Assembly (NCBI GenBank): GCA_025360495.1
Contig: JANYCC010000138.1
Span: 1-33,947, forward strand
Reading direction: 5' to 3'
DNA length: 33,947 nucleotides
Origin: Verrucomicrobiota bacterium
Lineage (GTDB): Bacteria > Verrucomicrobiota > Verrucomicrobiia > Limisphaerales > UBA9464
Part shown: positions 7,522 through 16,141 of the stretch, one piece after another
How positions within the stretch are numbered: the stretch's first letter is position 1
Layout: the number at the start of each line of letters is the position of its first letter
Made by a program: the position numbers and the translations under genes
The notes under the pieces: generated by a model
Seen by the model: the letters and a program-made list of their open reading frames with translations, nothing else
What the model was told of the DNA's origin: nothing
Databases searched by the model: none

Positions 7522-8808
7522 TCACCTTGCCGTGATCACCGCGTAATTCCGCTTACCCTTCCTGAGCAACAGGTGTTTCCCGAATAGCAGATCGTCGAAG
7601 GTGATCCACCGTCCCACTTCCGTGAGCCGGACATTGTTGAGGTACAGTCCACCACCCTCGAGATCCTTCTTTCCCTGCCCTTTGCTGGAAACCAACCCGG
7701 CCACGACGAACAGGTCCAGCACGCTGACGCCCGGGGCACCGAATCGCCCGATCTCGAGATCCTTCGTCGGTACTTCGCCCACAATTTCGGCAAAGGTCGC
7801 CTCGCCCACCCCGTCCAAGTCGCCCCCGAAAAGTATTTCGGACGCCCGCTGCGCTTCCAACGTCGCCTGAGGCCCGTGGATCAGGTCCGTGACTTCCTTC
7901 GCCAAGGACCGATGGGCGACCCGCGCCCCGGGATTCAACAGATGCTGCTCCTCCAGTCCGGCGATTTCCGGCGCCGGCAGGAAGGTGAACAACTTCAGAT
8001 ACCGGACCACCTCGCGATCGTCGGTGTTGATCCAGAATTGATAAAAGCGGTAGACGCCGGTCTTGCGCGGATCGAGCCAGATGGATCCTCCCTCGGTCTT
8101 GCCGAATTTGGTGCCGTCCGCCTTCGTGATCAGGGGGAGCGTCAGGCCGAAGCTGGATCGGCCAAGTTTCTTTCGGATGAGATCAATGCCGGCGGTGATG
8201 TTGCCCCATTGATCGCTGCCACCGATCTGGAGTTCGCACCCGTGGGTCCGGGAGAGTTGATAGAAATCAAAAGCCTGCAGCAATTGATAGCTGAACTCCG
8301 TGTAGCTGATCCCCACCTCCCGGTCTTCCATGCGCGACCGCACGGATTCCTTCGCAATCATCTGATTCACCGAGAAGTGCTTCCCGATCTCCCGCAGGAA
8401 ATCCAAGTAGGACATCGGGGCGGTCCACTCCGCATTATCCACCAATTGGGCCGGATTGACCTGGGTTTCGAAATCCAGAAGCCGGGCCAACTGGGGACGG
8501 ACGGATGCCAGGTTCACCGCAATCTGCTCCCGGGTCAGCAACTGCCGTTCCTGGGATTTCCCGCTGGGGTCGCCAATCGAACCGGTCGCACCTCCGGCCA
8601 GCGCGATGGGACGGTGGCCGGCGTTCTGAAAGCGGCGCAACGCCAGCAAGGGCACCAAGTGCCCCACATGCAGCGAATCGGCCGTCGGATCAAATCCCGA
8701 GTAAAGGCTGACCGATCCGGCCGCCAAACGGCGGTCCAGTTCCGGCAAATCGGTGCAGTCGGCGATCAATCCGCGCCACTGCAATTCCTCAATGATGGAC
8801 GTGGGCAT
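7522..8808 (-). CDS. tyrS: Tyrosyl-tRNA synthetase
   Basis: Class Ic aminoacyl-tRNA synthetase that charges tRNA-Tyr with tyrosine in the cytoplasm. The 428-residue length is normal for bacterial TyrRS. Seen are YSGFDPTADSLHVGHLVPL (HIGH motif as HVGH), GDPSGKSQER, the tyrosine/tRNA-site QIGGSDQWGNI, and KFGKT as the KMSKS-type loop. The last 65 residues form an S4 RNA-binding domain (LYLNNVRLTEVGRWITFDDL and the KGKRNYAVI tail). It converges with the cNMP-domain gene, whose stop is 32 bases away. The region upstream shows no T-box sequence but does contain inverted repeats. Confidence 0.97.
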   Translation of the reverse strand: MPTSIIEELQWRGLIADCTDLPELDRRLAAGSVSLYSGFDPTADSLHVGHLVPLLALRRFQNAGHRPIALAGGATGSIGDPSGKSQERQLLTREQIAVNLASVRPQLARLLDFETQVNPAQLVDNAEWTAPMSYLDFLREIGKHFSVNQMIAKESVRSRMEDREVGISYTEFSYQLLQAFDFYQLSRTHGCELQIGGSDQWGNITAGIDLIRKKLGRSSFGLTLPLITKADGTKFGKTEGGSIWLDPRKTGVYRFYQFWINTDDREVVRYLKLFTFLPAPEIAGLEEQHLLNPGARVAHRSLAKEVTDLIHGPQATLEAQRASEILFGGDLDGVGEATFAEIVGEVPTKDLEIGRFGAPGVSVLDLFVVAGLVSSKGQGKKDLEGGGLYLNNVRLTEVGRWITFDDLLFGKHLLLRKGKRNYAVITAR

Positions 8809-8901
8809 GAGACTTCAGCGAGTTAGGCCGCTCAAACGGGGTTGGAACAAGGGAAAACCAGTGGGGAAAACCATGAGCGCATGGATTTTCCGGCCCGGGA
8901 A

Positions 8902-9016
8902 GCGATCCTTCGCTACATCGGGTCGATCCCGGTTCTTCCCGGTGTTAACGCGAGCCCGTTCACCTTGTAGTCGGGCCCGTCGCTCCCGGACGAGCGCCTT
9001 CGACCCGAAGGATCGC
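8902..9016. repeat. Inverted repeat upstream of tyrS
   Basis: GCGATCCTTCG (8902-8912) and CGAAGGATCGC (9006-9016) are perfect reverse complements about 93 bases apart. Next to them, GGGTCGA (8920-8926) and TCGACCC (about 9000-9006) continue the match with an offset, so transcripts of either strand could fold into a long bulged stem. Smaller GC-rich inverted pairs lie inside. It lies in the region that would be the tyrS leader on the minus strand. Confidence 0.5.
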
Positions 9017-9277
9017 TGGGGATCGGTCGAATGCACCGGAAACCAACGATCGATACAACAACCTTATAAGCAGCATATTGCACGATTATGCCCCAGACCA
9101 GCAAGGCCACCCGACGTGATTTTCTGCAACTTTCATCCGCCAATTCCCAGAACATTCAGTGGTGGCCATGTTCGTCTGGTTTCCGACTCCTCCGTCGGGT
9201 TTGCACAAGCCAGTTCGAACAGGACACCAGATCGTCAGGCTTCGATGCTTGGTCTGCGTTGATGGCTTGTTGGTACA

Positions 9278-9309
9278 CCGCCCGGCCGTAAGGTCGGGCG
9301 GCGTTTTTT
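9278..9309 (+). terminator. Strong intrinsic terminator with no obvious upstream gene
   Basis: A 10-bp GC-rich stem (9278-9287 with 9292-9301, one G-T pair) has a GTAA loop and is followed by CG and six T (9304-9309). This is a textbook intrinsic terminator reading on the plus strand. Both flanking protein genes (tyrS and the kinase) are on the minus strand, where no T-run follows. It therefore implies a plus-strand transcript ending here. Confidence 0.8.
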
Positions 9310-9358
9310 GGAGCGCCCTCGCTGTGCCTCCCCCCCAGCCCGAATCCCGATCTGGGGA

Positions 9359-12300
9359 TCAGTCCACCGTCACACTCAGGATCAGCGGAACCGCTGCCGA
9401 CCGGGCGCTTACCAATTCCAACTGTTCGAGCACGGATCCCGGGGCCGGGGCATCCACCGTGATGACGTACCATCGGACCACGCTGCGTGCCGCCTCGCTT
9501 GCCTCGCTGATACCTTCCCAAAGAGCCCGTGAGTGATCCTCGGCGCGGGGATGCTCCGGTTGATGCCACCCGTCTCCCAACTCGGCACCCAAACGAACCG
9601 GCAGCGCCGTGTTGCGCCCTCCGTCCCATTGGCACCGAACTTCGAACAATTTCGCTCCCGACGGCAGATCCTCGCCCCCGCGCGAAGTGGCCAGCACGTG
9701 GATCTTGCGCACGGGTCGGCGCGAGATCGGAATCTTCACTTGGACGGGCCAGCGCGGGTTGAGCAGGGATTCACCCGACGCGGCCAACTGCACAACCCCT
9801 CGGACCTCGAAGGGAATCCCACCGAGTTGAATCGAACCCATCGGCATGTCTGCGGGCACCTCCCGGGGACCATTGAAGAAGGCATCACGAAGTTCGAGCG
9901 ATCGGTTCAACACCGGACCCAAGTCGATGACGTTCATCGGGGCCTTCGGGTCCTTGGGCAGGATCTCGCTGGTCAAGGCACGATCGGCCCGCGGTGCATC
10001 CGCCACCAGTTGGGGACCCGCTGTCGGCGCGGCGATCGCCCGTCCTTCGGGGGAGATATTCTCATGCCAATCCAGCGAACCCCGGGCCTGCAACGCCTCC
10101 CTCAATTCCGGGAGCGACCAGATCACCAGATGATCGTCATCAGTCCCGGCCGCCAACATCCGCCCATGCGGCCCGAAGCCAAGACAGGTGATCGGGAGCA
10201 ACGACTGGAGCCTCACTATTGGAAGCCAGGTTTCGGTCGAAACCACCACGACCCCGGACCGGGGACTGGCCACCGCGAAGGCACGACCGTAAGTCGACCA
10301 GGCCCCCGCACCGGGGGTTGTGTTTCCACCCCCGGTTTCCAGATCAAGGCGGGTTCGCCATTCAGCCACCGACAACACACGGTGCGACTCTCCGCCCACG
10401 ATCAGGAGGTGGCGTCCATCCGGACTGAAGCGGGGCGATCCGGTCCCGGAGGAATCGCTCCAGACCGGCTTGCCCGCCCGCCAGGGCAGCACCCGGCTCG
10501 CGACGCCATTGACCTCGAGGGCCATCCAAGTCCGGTCGGGATCCACGTCCAAGGCGGTGAGATTCGACAGGTTTTCCGCCAATGGGGTCCAACTGAACTT
10601 TTCCGTGTCGAGGGATTCAATCCGGCCACCCCCACGGGCGACCACCAACTGCCCCGCCCCGTCCAACCGGGCCACCGGCCCCAGCCAATCCCCGGCCCCT
10701 GCGTCCACCCGGGGACCGGCTTCCAAACGGATGCGCCGTGCATTCTCGTTGATCTCGAACCACCGGACGCCTTGCCGTTGCACCACCAACAGCCGTCGAC
10801 TCCGGGAATCAAAATGGGCGGAAATCACCCCCGGAAGTGAGACGGACGCCTGGACGTTGCCCATCGGGTCCAGCAGGTGGATTCCCGAGCCTTGGACCGC
10901 GACCACCCATCGGCTGTCAGGACTGAACTCGACCAGTCGCACCGCGGTGTTGCCCTCCCCACGCAAGGGGACCAGCACGCTGGCAACCGGGGGAAGAATG
11001 GACGCGATCCCGAAGTCGGCTCCGTCCAGGTAGGCAATCCGCGTGCCGTCGCCATTGAAGCGGAGCGGACGCCACAACTCGGACACCCCGAGCAACTGTC
11101 CGGACCGCGCATGCCAAAGGCGGGCCACACCGTCATTCGAGACGGACCACACCAGCGCTGCGTCCGGCGACATCGCCAGGCGTGTCACCGCTCCGCGATG
11201 CCCGTTGAAATCGCGCAGTTGGCCACTGCGAAGATTCCACATGCGGATTCCCCCGGTGCTGTCCCCGACCACCAGGATGTTGTCGCGCCACGCGACCGAG
11301 CGCACTTCCCCACGGTCGAAGGGGAGCCAATGACGCCGATGCCCGTCATTCCCATCCAACACTTCGATGTGATCCGCGGCTTGGGCGACGAGATCGGATC
11401 GGCCTGGCGAACTGGTGAGTTGGAGCCCGCGCAAGCGCTCGTCGGGCAACTCCAGGGTCCGGGTGGTGGAGCGGGCCAGATCATGGAATTCCAGCCGACC
11501 ATCGGGGTTCACCACCGCGAATTCCTGATCTTCGGCCGTGAATCCAACCCACTGCCCGGGCCCCTGCCAGAGCTCCCGACCCGTGGCTGAATCGAGGACC
11601 AGGATCCGGCTTTCATCGGGAACCACCACGGTCCACTTCCCCGTCGGGCTCAATTCCAGCCGGGCCGGAACACGGTCGGCCTTGGGGGTCATGCGCCAGA
11701 CCACATAGCCGGTGGCGCGTCGCCAAAGCCGCACTTCACCCGTCGCCGCGGCGTCCAAGACCAGGTCGAAATTGGGCGAGAGATCCAACGGCATTCCGGG
11801 CCCGGTGTGCCGATGACGCGCCTCGCCGGTCGTCCCCACATCCCAGCGGCTGAGAATGGCGGCGGCCTCATCGCGCAACTTCGCCGCGGCCTCGTCCCGC
11901 AACTCGGTCCGGGGATCCACCCGTGCGGCACCCGCCAGAAGATCCAACGCACGATCACGAATCCGGATCGACCCGGAAAGCCGGAGTCCGCGGGCCTCGC
12001 CGAGCCGCGCCTGGACGAGGTCATTGCGCGCCTGGTTGCGTTCCTCCATCAACACCTGCTTGGAAGTGGCGAGGCGGAACGCCACCCAGATGGAACCAAT
12101 GATGAGGATCAGTCCCAACACCGCGATCGCCGCGGTCAGGCTCACCACCGCACGCTGTTGGCGGACCCAGCGCCAGAATTGTTCCCGCCGGGTGGCAGGG
12201 ATCGATTCGATCGGCTCCCCTGCGAGCCAGCGCCGGAGTTCCTGGGCCAACGCCCCGGCGGTGGGGAACCGGCGGGCCGGATCCTTCTCCAAGCACCGCA

Positions 12301-13204
12301 TGGCGACCACGTCGAGTTCGTACGGCACTCCCCGCAATTCATGGCTCGGCGGAGGGGGAGGGGCATGTTCGACCATCCGGAGCAGCGCGACCTGGCTCAG
12401 GGCGTTGAAGGGCGGCTTTTGCGCCAACAACTCATAAAGGATCACCCCCAACCCGTAGATATCGGCCGCCACGGTCGCCCCTTCCGCCCCTTGCCCCGCC
12501 ACTTCCGGAGCCACATACCGCGGCGTGCCCACCACCTGTCCAGGCTCTTCCTCAGGCATCGACGCGTCGTTGAATTTTGCGAGGCCGAAGTCGCTGACAT
12601 ACGGGCGTCCGGCGTCATCAAACAGCACATTGCCCGGCTTCAAGTCCCGATGGAGCACGCCGCGTTGATGGGCGTATTGGACGGCATCGGCGAGGGTGGC
12701 GACCAACTGCACGGTGTCGCGCCAGCATCGCCGGTACCGCGAACGCCGTTCGGCCAGCGAACCGCCGGCCGCAAGCTTCATCGTGAAGAACGGGATGCCG
12801 TCATGCTCACCCACCTGGTACACGGGAAGGATGTGGGGATGCTCCAATCGCGCGATCGCCCGGGCCTCCAGCAGGAAGCGTTCGTGAAACTCCTCCGCCT
12901 CCAGTTGGTGCGGGAGCAACATCTTCAGTGCCACCTCACGACGCGGCTCCAACTGCGTCGCCCGATAGACAATGCCCATCCCACCCCGGGCCAATTCCTT
13001 GGTCACCTCATAACCCGGCACCTCCAGCAGCACCCCCCGCGTTGACATGGGTGCCACCGTCAGCACCCCCACCGTGACCTCCAACCCCGCTTCCGGGGGC
13101 GGACCCGGATCAAAAAGCAGCCCCGCAAGGCAGCGGGGACACAACCCGTCCAAGGCAGCCGACTCCATGGGGGACTGACACTCGGGACAGTGGCGTTCGC
13201 TCAT
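9359..13204 (-). CDS. Transmembrane Ser/Thr protein kinase with WD40 repeats
   Basis: A 1281-residue Hanks-type kinase. Residues 1-30 carry a zinc-ribbon-like CPEC...CPRC pair. The kinase domain has a glycine loop ARGGMGIVY (about 73-80), VALK Lys94, HRDLKPGN (His185), DFG (Asp205) and APE (about 232-234), so it should be active. One membrane helix (about 352-376) separates it from a WD40-like beta-propeller region (about 450-1080), inferred to be outside the cytoplasm. A final beta-sandwich-like domain runs from about 1110 to the end. The ATG at 13204 overlaps the sigma-factor stop (ATGA) and has GGAG at a good distance (GGAGAACGC before ATG). A longer frame to 13279 is less likely. The paired sigma factor suggests a signalling module. 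Ligand and substrates are unknown. Confidence 0.9.
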   Translation of the reverse strand: MSERHCPECQSPMESAALDGLCPRCLAGLLFDPGPPPEAGLEVTVGVLTVAPMSTRGVLLEVPGYEVTKELARGGMGIVYRATQLEPRREVALKMLLPHQLEAEEFHERFLLEARAIARLEHPHILPVYQVGEHDGIPFFTMKLAAGGSLAERRSRYRRCWRDTVQLVATLADAVQYAHQRGVLHRDLKPGNVLFDDAGRPYVSDFGLAKFNDASMPEEEPGQVVGTPRYVAPEVAGQGAEGATVAADIYGLGVILYELLAQKPPFNALSQVALLRMVEHAPPPPPSHELRGVPYELDVVAMRCLEKDPARRFPTAGALAQELRRWLAGEPIESIPATRREQFWRWVRQQRAVVSLTAAIAVLGLILIIGSIWVAFRLATSKQVLMEERNQARNDLVQARLGEARGLRLSGSIRIRDRALDLLAGAARVDPRTELRDEAAAKLRDEAAAILSRWDVGTTGEARHRHTGPGMPLDLSPNFDLVLDAAATGEVRLWRRATGYVVWRMTPKADRVPARLELSPTGKWTVVVPDESRILVLDSATGRELWQGPGQWVGFTAEDQEFAVVNPDGRLEFHDLARSTTRTLELPDERLRGLQLTSSPGRSDLVAQAADHIEVLDGNDGHRRHWLPFDRGEVRSVAWRDNILVVGDSTGGIRMWNLRSGQLRDFNGHRGAVTRLAMSPDAALVWSVSNDGVARLWHARSGQLLGVSELWRPLRFNGDGTRIAYLDGADFGIASILPPVASVLVPLRGEGNTAVRLVEFSPDSRWVVAVQGSGIHLLDPMGNVQASVSLPGVISAHFDSRSRRLLVVQRQGVRWFEINENARRIRLEAGPRVDAGAGDWLGPVARLDGAGQLVVARGGGRIESLDTEKFSWTPLAENLSNLTALDVDPDRTWMALEVNGVASRVLPWRAGKPVWSDSSGTGSPRFSPDGRHLLIVGGESHRVLSVAEWRTRLDLETGGGNTTPGAGAWSTYGRAFAVASPRSGVVVVSTETWLPIVRLQSLLPITCLGFGPHGRMLAAGTDDDHLVIWSLPELREALQARGSLDWHENISPEGRAIAAPTAGPQLVADAPRADRALTSEILPKDPKAPMNVIDLGPVLNRSLELRDAFFNGPREVPADMPMGSIQLGGIPFEVRGVVQLAASGESLLNPRWPVQVKIPISRRPVRKIHVLATSRGGEDLPSGAKLFEVRCQWDGGRNTALPVRLGAELGDGWHQPEHPRAEDHSRALWEGISEASEAARSVVRWYVITVDAPAPGSVLEQLELVSARSAAVPLILSVTVD

Positions 13205-13956
13205 GCGTTCTCCGCCGGGGAATTCGGCGTTGCCGCCGGGATATCGCTGCCTCGGTCCATCAACACCCGTTGCAACCATGCCAGTTCGGCATCCACCTCG
13301 TGGGGCGCGGAAACGGTCTGGGCCACCTCCGACCGGACACTGATCCGGAAAGCGTTCCGCAACCGGAAGATCTCCGTCTTCAGCGCCGCCAAAGAGATGC
13401 CGAGCGTCCCGGCCGTCTGTTCGTACGTCGGCGGTTCCTTCCCCACCGGCAGGTACACTTTGAGGTGGGTGAACAGGTGCGCCTTGCCACTCGCCGCATA
13501 TTCCTGCCGCGTCCGCTCAAAGGAACGTCCCAACAACTCCAAGGCCCAATTCCGGTCAAACGACCGCACCACATCCTCCGCCATCGACGCATCCGACAAG
13601 GTCTCCGCCACGGCGTCCTCATCCGCACTGACATGATGGATGTCACCGCCCCGTTTCTGGGCCCTCCGACGGATCTCCACCTCCCGCAGAAACCGGGAGA
13701 GGGAACCCAACAGGAAGGAACGGAACCGGCCCCGGTGCGGATCCGCCCGGCGCCACGCGGAGTGGTCCGTCAATTGGACCAGGAATTCCTGGGTGAGATC
13801 CTGAGCCTCCGCCTCCCCGTAGCCACGCTGTCGCAAAGCGTAAAACACCGGGTTCCAATACATCTTGCACATCTCCTCCAACGCCTCGGCCTGGCGGTCG
13901 CCACCACTCTTGGTCGCGTGTCCCAAGATGCTCCAGTGCGTCGACGGAAAGTTCAC
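13201..13956 (-). CDS. ECF-type RNA polymerase sigma factor linked to the kinase
   Basis: A 251-residue sigma-70-family factor of the kind found in PVC bacteria. The proposed GTG start at 13956 gives VNFPSTHWSIL, a hallmark N-terminus of this group. Region 2 is in MYWNPVFYALRQRGYGEAEA and DLTQEFLVQL. Region 4 has a helix-turn-helix in PPTYEQTAGTLGISLAALKT followed by EIFRLRNAFR. It should direct RNA polymerase to a specific promoter set. The downstream kinase overlaps its stop by four bases and probably modulates it. Upstream ATG starts (to 14235) would run under the divergent gene at 14136 and add non-homologous sequence. No anti-sigma factor is seen. Confidence 0.85.
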   Translation of the reverse strand: MNFPSTHWSILGHATKSGGDRQAEALEEMCKMYWNPVFYALRQRGYGEAEAQDLTQEFLVQLTDHSAWRRADPHRGRFRSFLLGSLSRFLREVEIRRRAQKRGGDIHHVSADEDAVAETLSDASMAEDVVRSFDRNWALELLGRSFERTRQEYAASGKAHLFTHLKVYLPVGKEPPTYEQTAGTLGISLAALKTEIFRLRNAFRISVRSEVAQTVSAPHEVDAELAWLQRVLMDRGSDIPAATPNSPAENA

Positions 13957-14135
13957 GGCGGGATCGTATCGATGCGTTCTCCTGTCCGCCAGCCCCGTTC
14001 GGCAGCGCCGACCCAGGCAGTTGAGCCAGCGACACATGGGATCCCGCATCCCGATGCAGGCCGGCTCCCGGGTGGAAATTCCGCCCGGAATTCCTGCTTT
14101 CCCAGCCCTCCCGTCCCCACCAAACTCAGGGTGCC

Positions 14136-15314
14136 ATGAAACGGTTGTCCGCCCTGCTGCTCGCCGGGGTCTTCCTCCTCGGCCTCGCCCCGGCCCATTT
14201 GGTTGCCGCGTCCACATCCGCACCCACGCTCGCACCCAAACCCCCGGGGGTCGCCGCCGCCGAAACCCTGTCGCAGGTCACGGGGATCGCCATTTCGCCA
14301 CTCCTCGGGGTCGGCGCGGTCGGTGCCTGGCGCTATTATGAGACGCCTCCCGCCCAGCGCGACGGACTCTCCTGGTACGCCCAGCCGTGGTTCTGGGGCC
14401 CGGCCCTGCTGCTGGTCGGCCTCGTGTTCCTCAAGGACACCGCCGGCGCCGCCCTGCCCACCGCCCTCAAGAAGCCCTTCGATGTCGTTGAAGTCTTCGA
14501 AAACAAATTGTCCGGTCTCATCGCGACCGGAGCCATCATCCCGATGGCCTTCGACCTTTTCAAAAACATCTCGCCGGGGGCGGGCGCCAGCCTCGGCGAC
14601 GCCGGGTTTGCCGCCATCGATCTCGCGCCGCTCTGGGGCGCCCTGATGGTCCCCTTCGTCCTGATCGCCTATGGCGCCGTCTTCCTCGTCTCCCACTCGA
14701 TCAACATCCTCATCCTGATCAGCCCGTTCTCCACCGTGGACGCCGCCCTCAAGGGATTCCGCCTGTTTCTTCTCTCCACCGTCGCCGGCACCTCGATGGC
14801 CAGTCCGAAGGTCGGCGCCCTCTGGGCCGCACTCATCATCCTGTGCTGCCTCCCCCTCTCCGGATGGGCGTTCCGTCTGATGGTGTTCGGCCAGGTGTTC
14901 GCTTGGGACGTCCTCACACAGCATCGTCGCCGTTTCAAGCTTCACCCCACGGCCAATCCGGTGTTCCTCGCCCGCTCCGTGGCCGGGGTTCCGCGACGCA
15001 CCTACGGCATGCTGCATCGGGACCCAATGGGACAACTGACCTTCACCTACCGTCCCTGGCTCGTGCTGCCGCGACGTTCCCTCCCTCTCCCGGTCGCGCA
15101 ACACGCCGTCGGACGTGGATTCCTTCATCCGGAATTGCTCATCGTTGATGGCGAGACGGCCCATGACCTCCTGAATCTCCCGCCGCGTTATAACACGCAT
15201 GAGGGGGAGTTCGCCGAAACCTATGGCATCCGCGAAGTGCGGGAGATCGGCCTTCGCGCCGCTTGGACGTGGATCAAGGGCTGGTTCGGTGTCCGCCCGA
15301 TCCCGGCAGGCTGA
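14136..15314 (+). CDS. Unrecognised membrane protein with signal peptide
   Basis: I do not recognise a named family for this 392-residue protein. It starts with a clear signal peptide (MKRLSALLLAGVFLLGLAPAHLVAA) and a Pro/Ala linker. Hydrophobic segments follow near residues 50-65, 86-100, 130-145, 165-195 and 225-255. A soluble C-terminal part begins near residue 265 with basic HRRRFKLHPT and runs PRRTYGMLHRDPMGQLTFTY to the end. The phrase LTQHRRRFKLHPTANPVFLARS follows the last helix. It diverges from the sigma/kinase pair across 179 bases, and the DUF2071 gene starts 14 bases after its stop. Transport, lipid or envelope roles are all possible. None is shown. Confidence 0.75.
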   Translation: MKRLSALLLAGVFLLGLAPAHLVAASTSAPTLAPKPPGVAAAETLSQVTGIAISPLLGVGAVGAWRYYETPPAQRDGLSWYAQPWFWGPALLLVGLVFLKDTAGAALPTALKKPFDVVEVFENKLSGLIATGAIIPMAFDLFKNISPGAGASLGDAGFAAIDLAPLWGALMVPFVLIAYGAVFLVSHSINILILISPFSTVDAALKGFRLFLLSTVAGTSMASPKVGALWAALIILCCLPLSGWAFRLMVFGQVFAWDVLTQHRRRFKLHPTANPVFLARSVAGVPRRTYGMLHRDPMGQLTFTYRPWLVLPRRSLPLPVAQHAVGRGFLHPELLIVDGETAHDLLNLPPRYNTHEGEFAETYGIREVREIGLRAAWTWIKGWFGVRPIPAG

Positions 15315-15327
15315 CTGCCCCGACACC

Positions 15328-16068
15328 GTGCATGAACCCCTGAGGGAAACCCGTCGGTGGCCCCGGCCCACGCGACCCTGGCTGTTGACGATGGTTTGGC
15401 ACGACCTCCTTTTCGCCCATTGGCCGGTCCCCGCAGGGCCGCTCCGGGAACGCCTCCCCGAGGGACTCCAACTCGACACCTTCGAAGGCCAGGCGTGGTT
15501 GGGAATTGTCCCGTTCCGCATGACGGGGATCCGTCCCCGCGGCCTGTTCGCGGTCCCCGGCCTCTCCGCGTTCCCCGAACTCAACGTCCGGACCTATGTC
15601 ACCGCCGGCGGCAAACCCGGTGTGTGGTTCTTCTCCCTCGATGCCGGAAACCGACCTGCCGTGAGGATCGCGCGATCCACGTTCCACCTGCCCTATTTCG
15701 ATGCGGAGATGGATTGCGCAGCCGAAGCGGGGGGGATTTCCTATAAGAGTCGGCGCACCCACCGGGGCGCGCCCAGCGCGGATTTCCATGCGAGTTACGC
15801 CCCCACCGGCGAGATCTTTGCGAGCCGGCCGGGGACATTGGAAGAGTGGCTGACCGAACGGTATTGCCTCTACTCCTCCAACCGTTCGGGACGGGTTTTC
15901 CGCGGGGATATCGACCATGTGCCCTGGCCGCTCCAACCGGCCACCGCCCAACTCGGAAGGGTCGATCTCACCCGCATCCTGGGAACCACCCTTCCGGATA
16001 CGGAGCCCCATCTGCTGTTTGCACGACGGCTCGACGTGGTGGCGTGGTGGCTGGAACCCGTGGCCTGA
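15328..16068 (+). CDS. DUF2071 family protein
   Basis: A 246-residue soluble protein of the DUF2071/YqjF-like family, function unknown. Family blocks seen are RPWLLTMVWHDLLFAHWPV, LDTFEGQAWLGIVPFRMTGI, FPELNVRTYVTAGGKPGVWF, FSLDAGNR and a late WPLQPATAQL. These domains adopt an acetoacetate-decarboxylase-like fold in known structures, but the catalytic Lys is not obvious here. A GTG start at 15328 is preferred because it retains the conserved RPWLLTMVWHDLL block and follows the previous stop by 14 bases. An ATG at 15391 would cut that block. Tight spacing suggests co-transcription with the upstream membrane protein. Confidence 0.85.
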   Translation: MHEPLRETRRWPRPTRPWLLTMVWHDLLFAHWPVPAGPLRERLPEGLQLDTFEGQAWLGIVPFRMTGIRPRGLFAVPGLSAFPELNVRTYVTAGGKPGVWFFSLDAGNRPAVRIARSTFHLPYFDAEMDCAAEAGGISYKSRRTHRGAPSADFHASYAPTGEIFASRPGTLEEWLTERYCLYSSNRSGRVFRGDIDHVPWPLQPATAQLGRVDLTRILGTTLPDTEPHLLFARRLDVVAWWLEPVA

Positions 16069-16141
16069 ATCCAGGCCCGGGCTTCTGCCTCGGGGCCGGT
16101 CTAAGAACCGGAAGGACTCCGTCCATTTCCCGGAAAGGATC

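Larger units (their letters stand above)
8809..9358. other. Intergenic region between tyrS and the kinase gene
   Basis: 550 bases with no convincing protein. It holds an 11-bp inverted repeat (8902-8912 with 9006-9016), a plus-strand terminator (9278-9309), and a 67-codon plus-strand frame at 9088-9291. That frame begins MPQTSKATRRDFLQLSSA, resembling the start of a Tat signal peptide, but no hydrophobic core or protein follows and its stop falls in the terminator loop. It is either chance or a decayed gene remnant. Confidence 0.5.

Noticed and set aside
8809-9358. T-box or tRNA in the tyrS upstream region
   Set aside because: No T-box GGTGGNACCGCG-type core on the minus strand. The GTTCGAAC near 9210 lacks complementary T-arm flanks and an acceptor stem.
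13953-15584. 543-codon minus-strand open frame
   Set aside because: Antisense of the membrane-protein gene and start of the DUF2071 gene. Gly/Glu/Arg-rich without domains.
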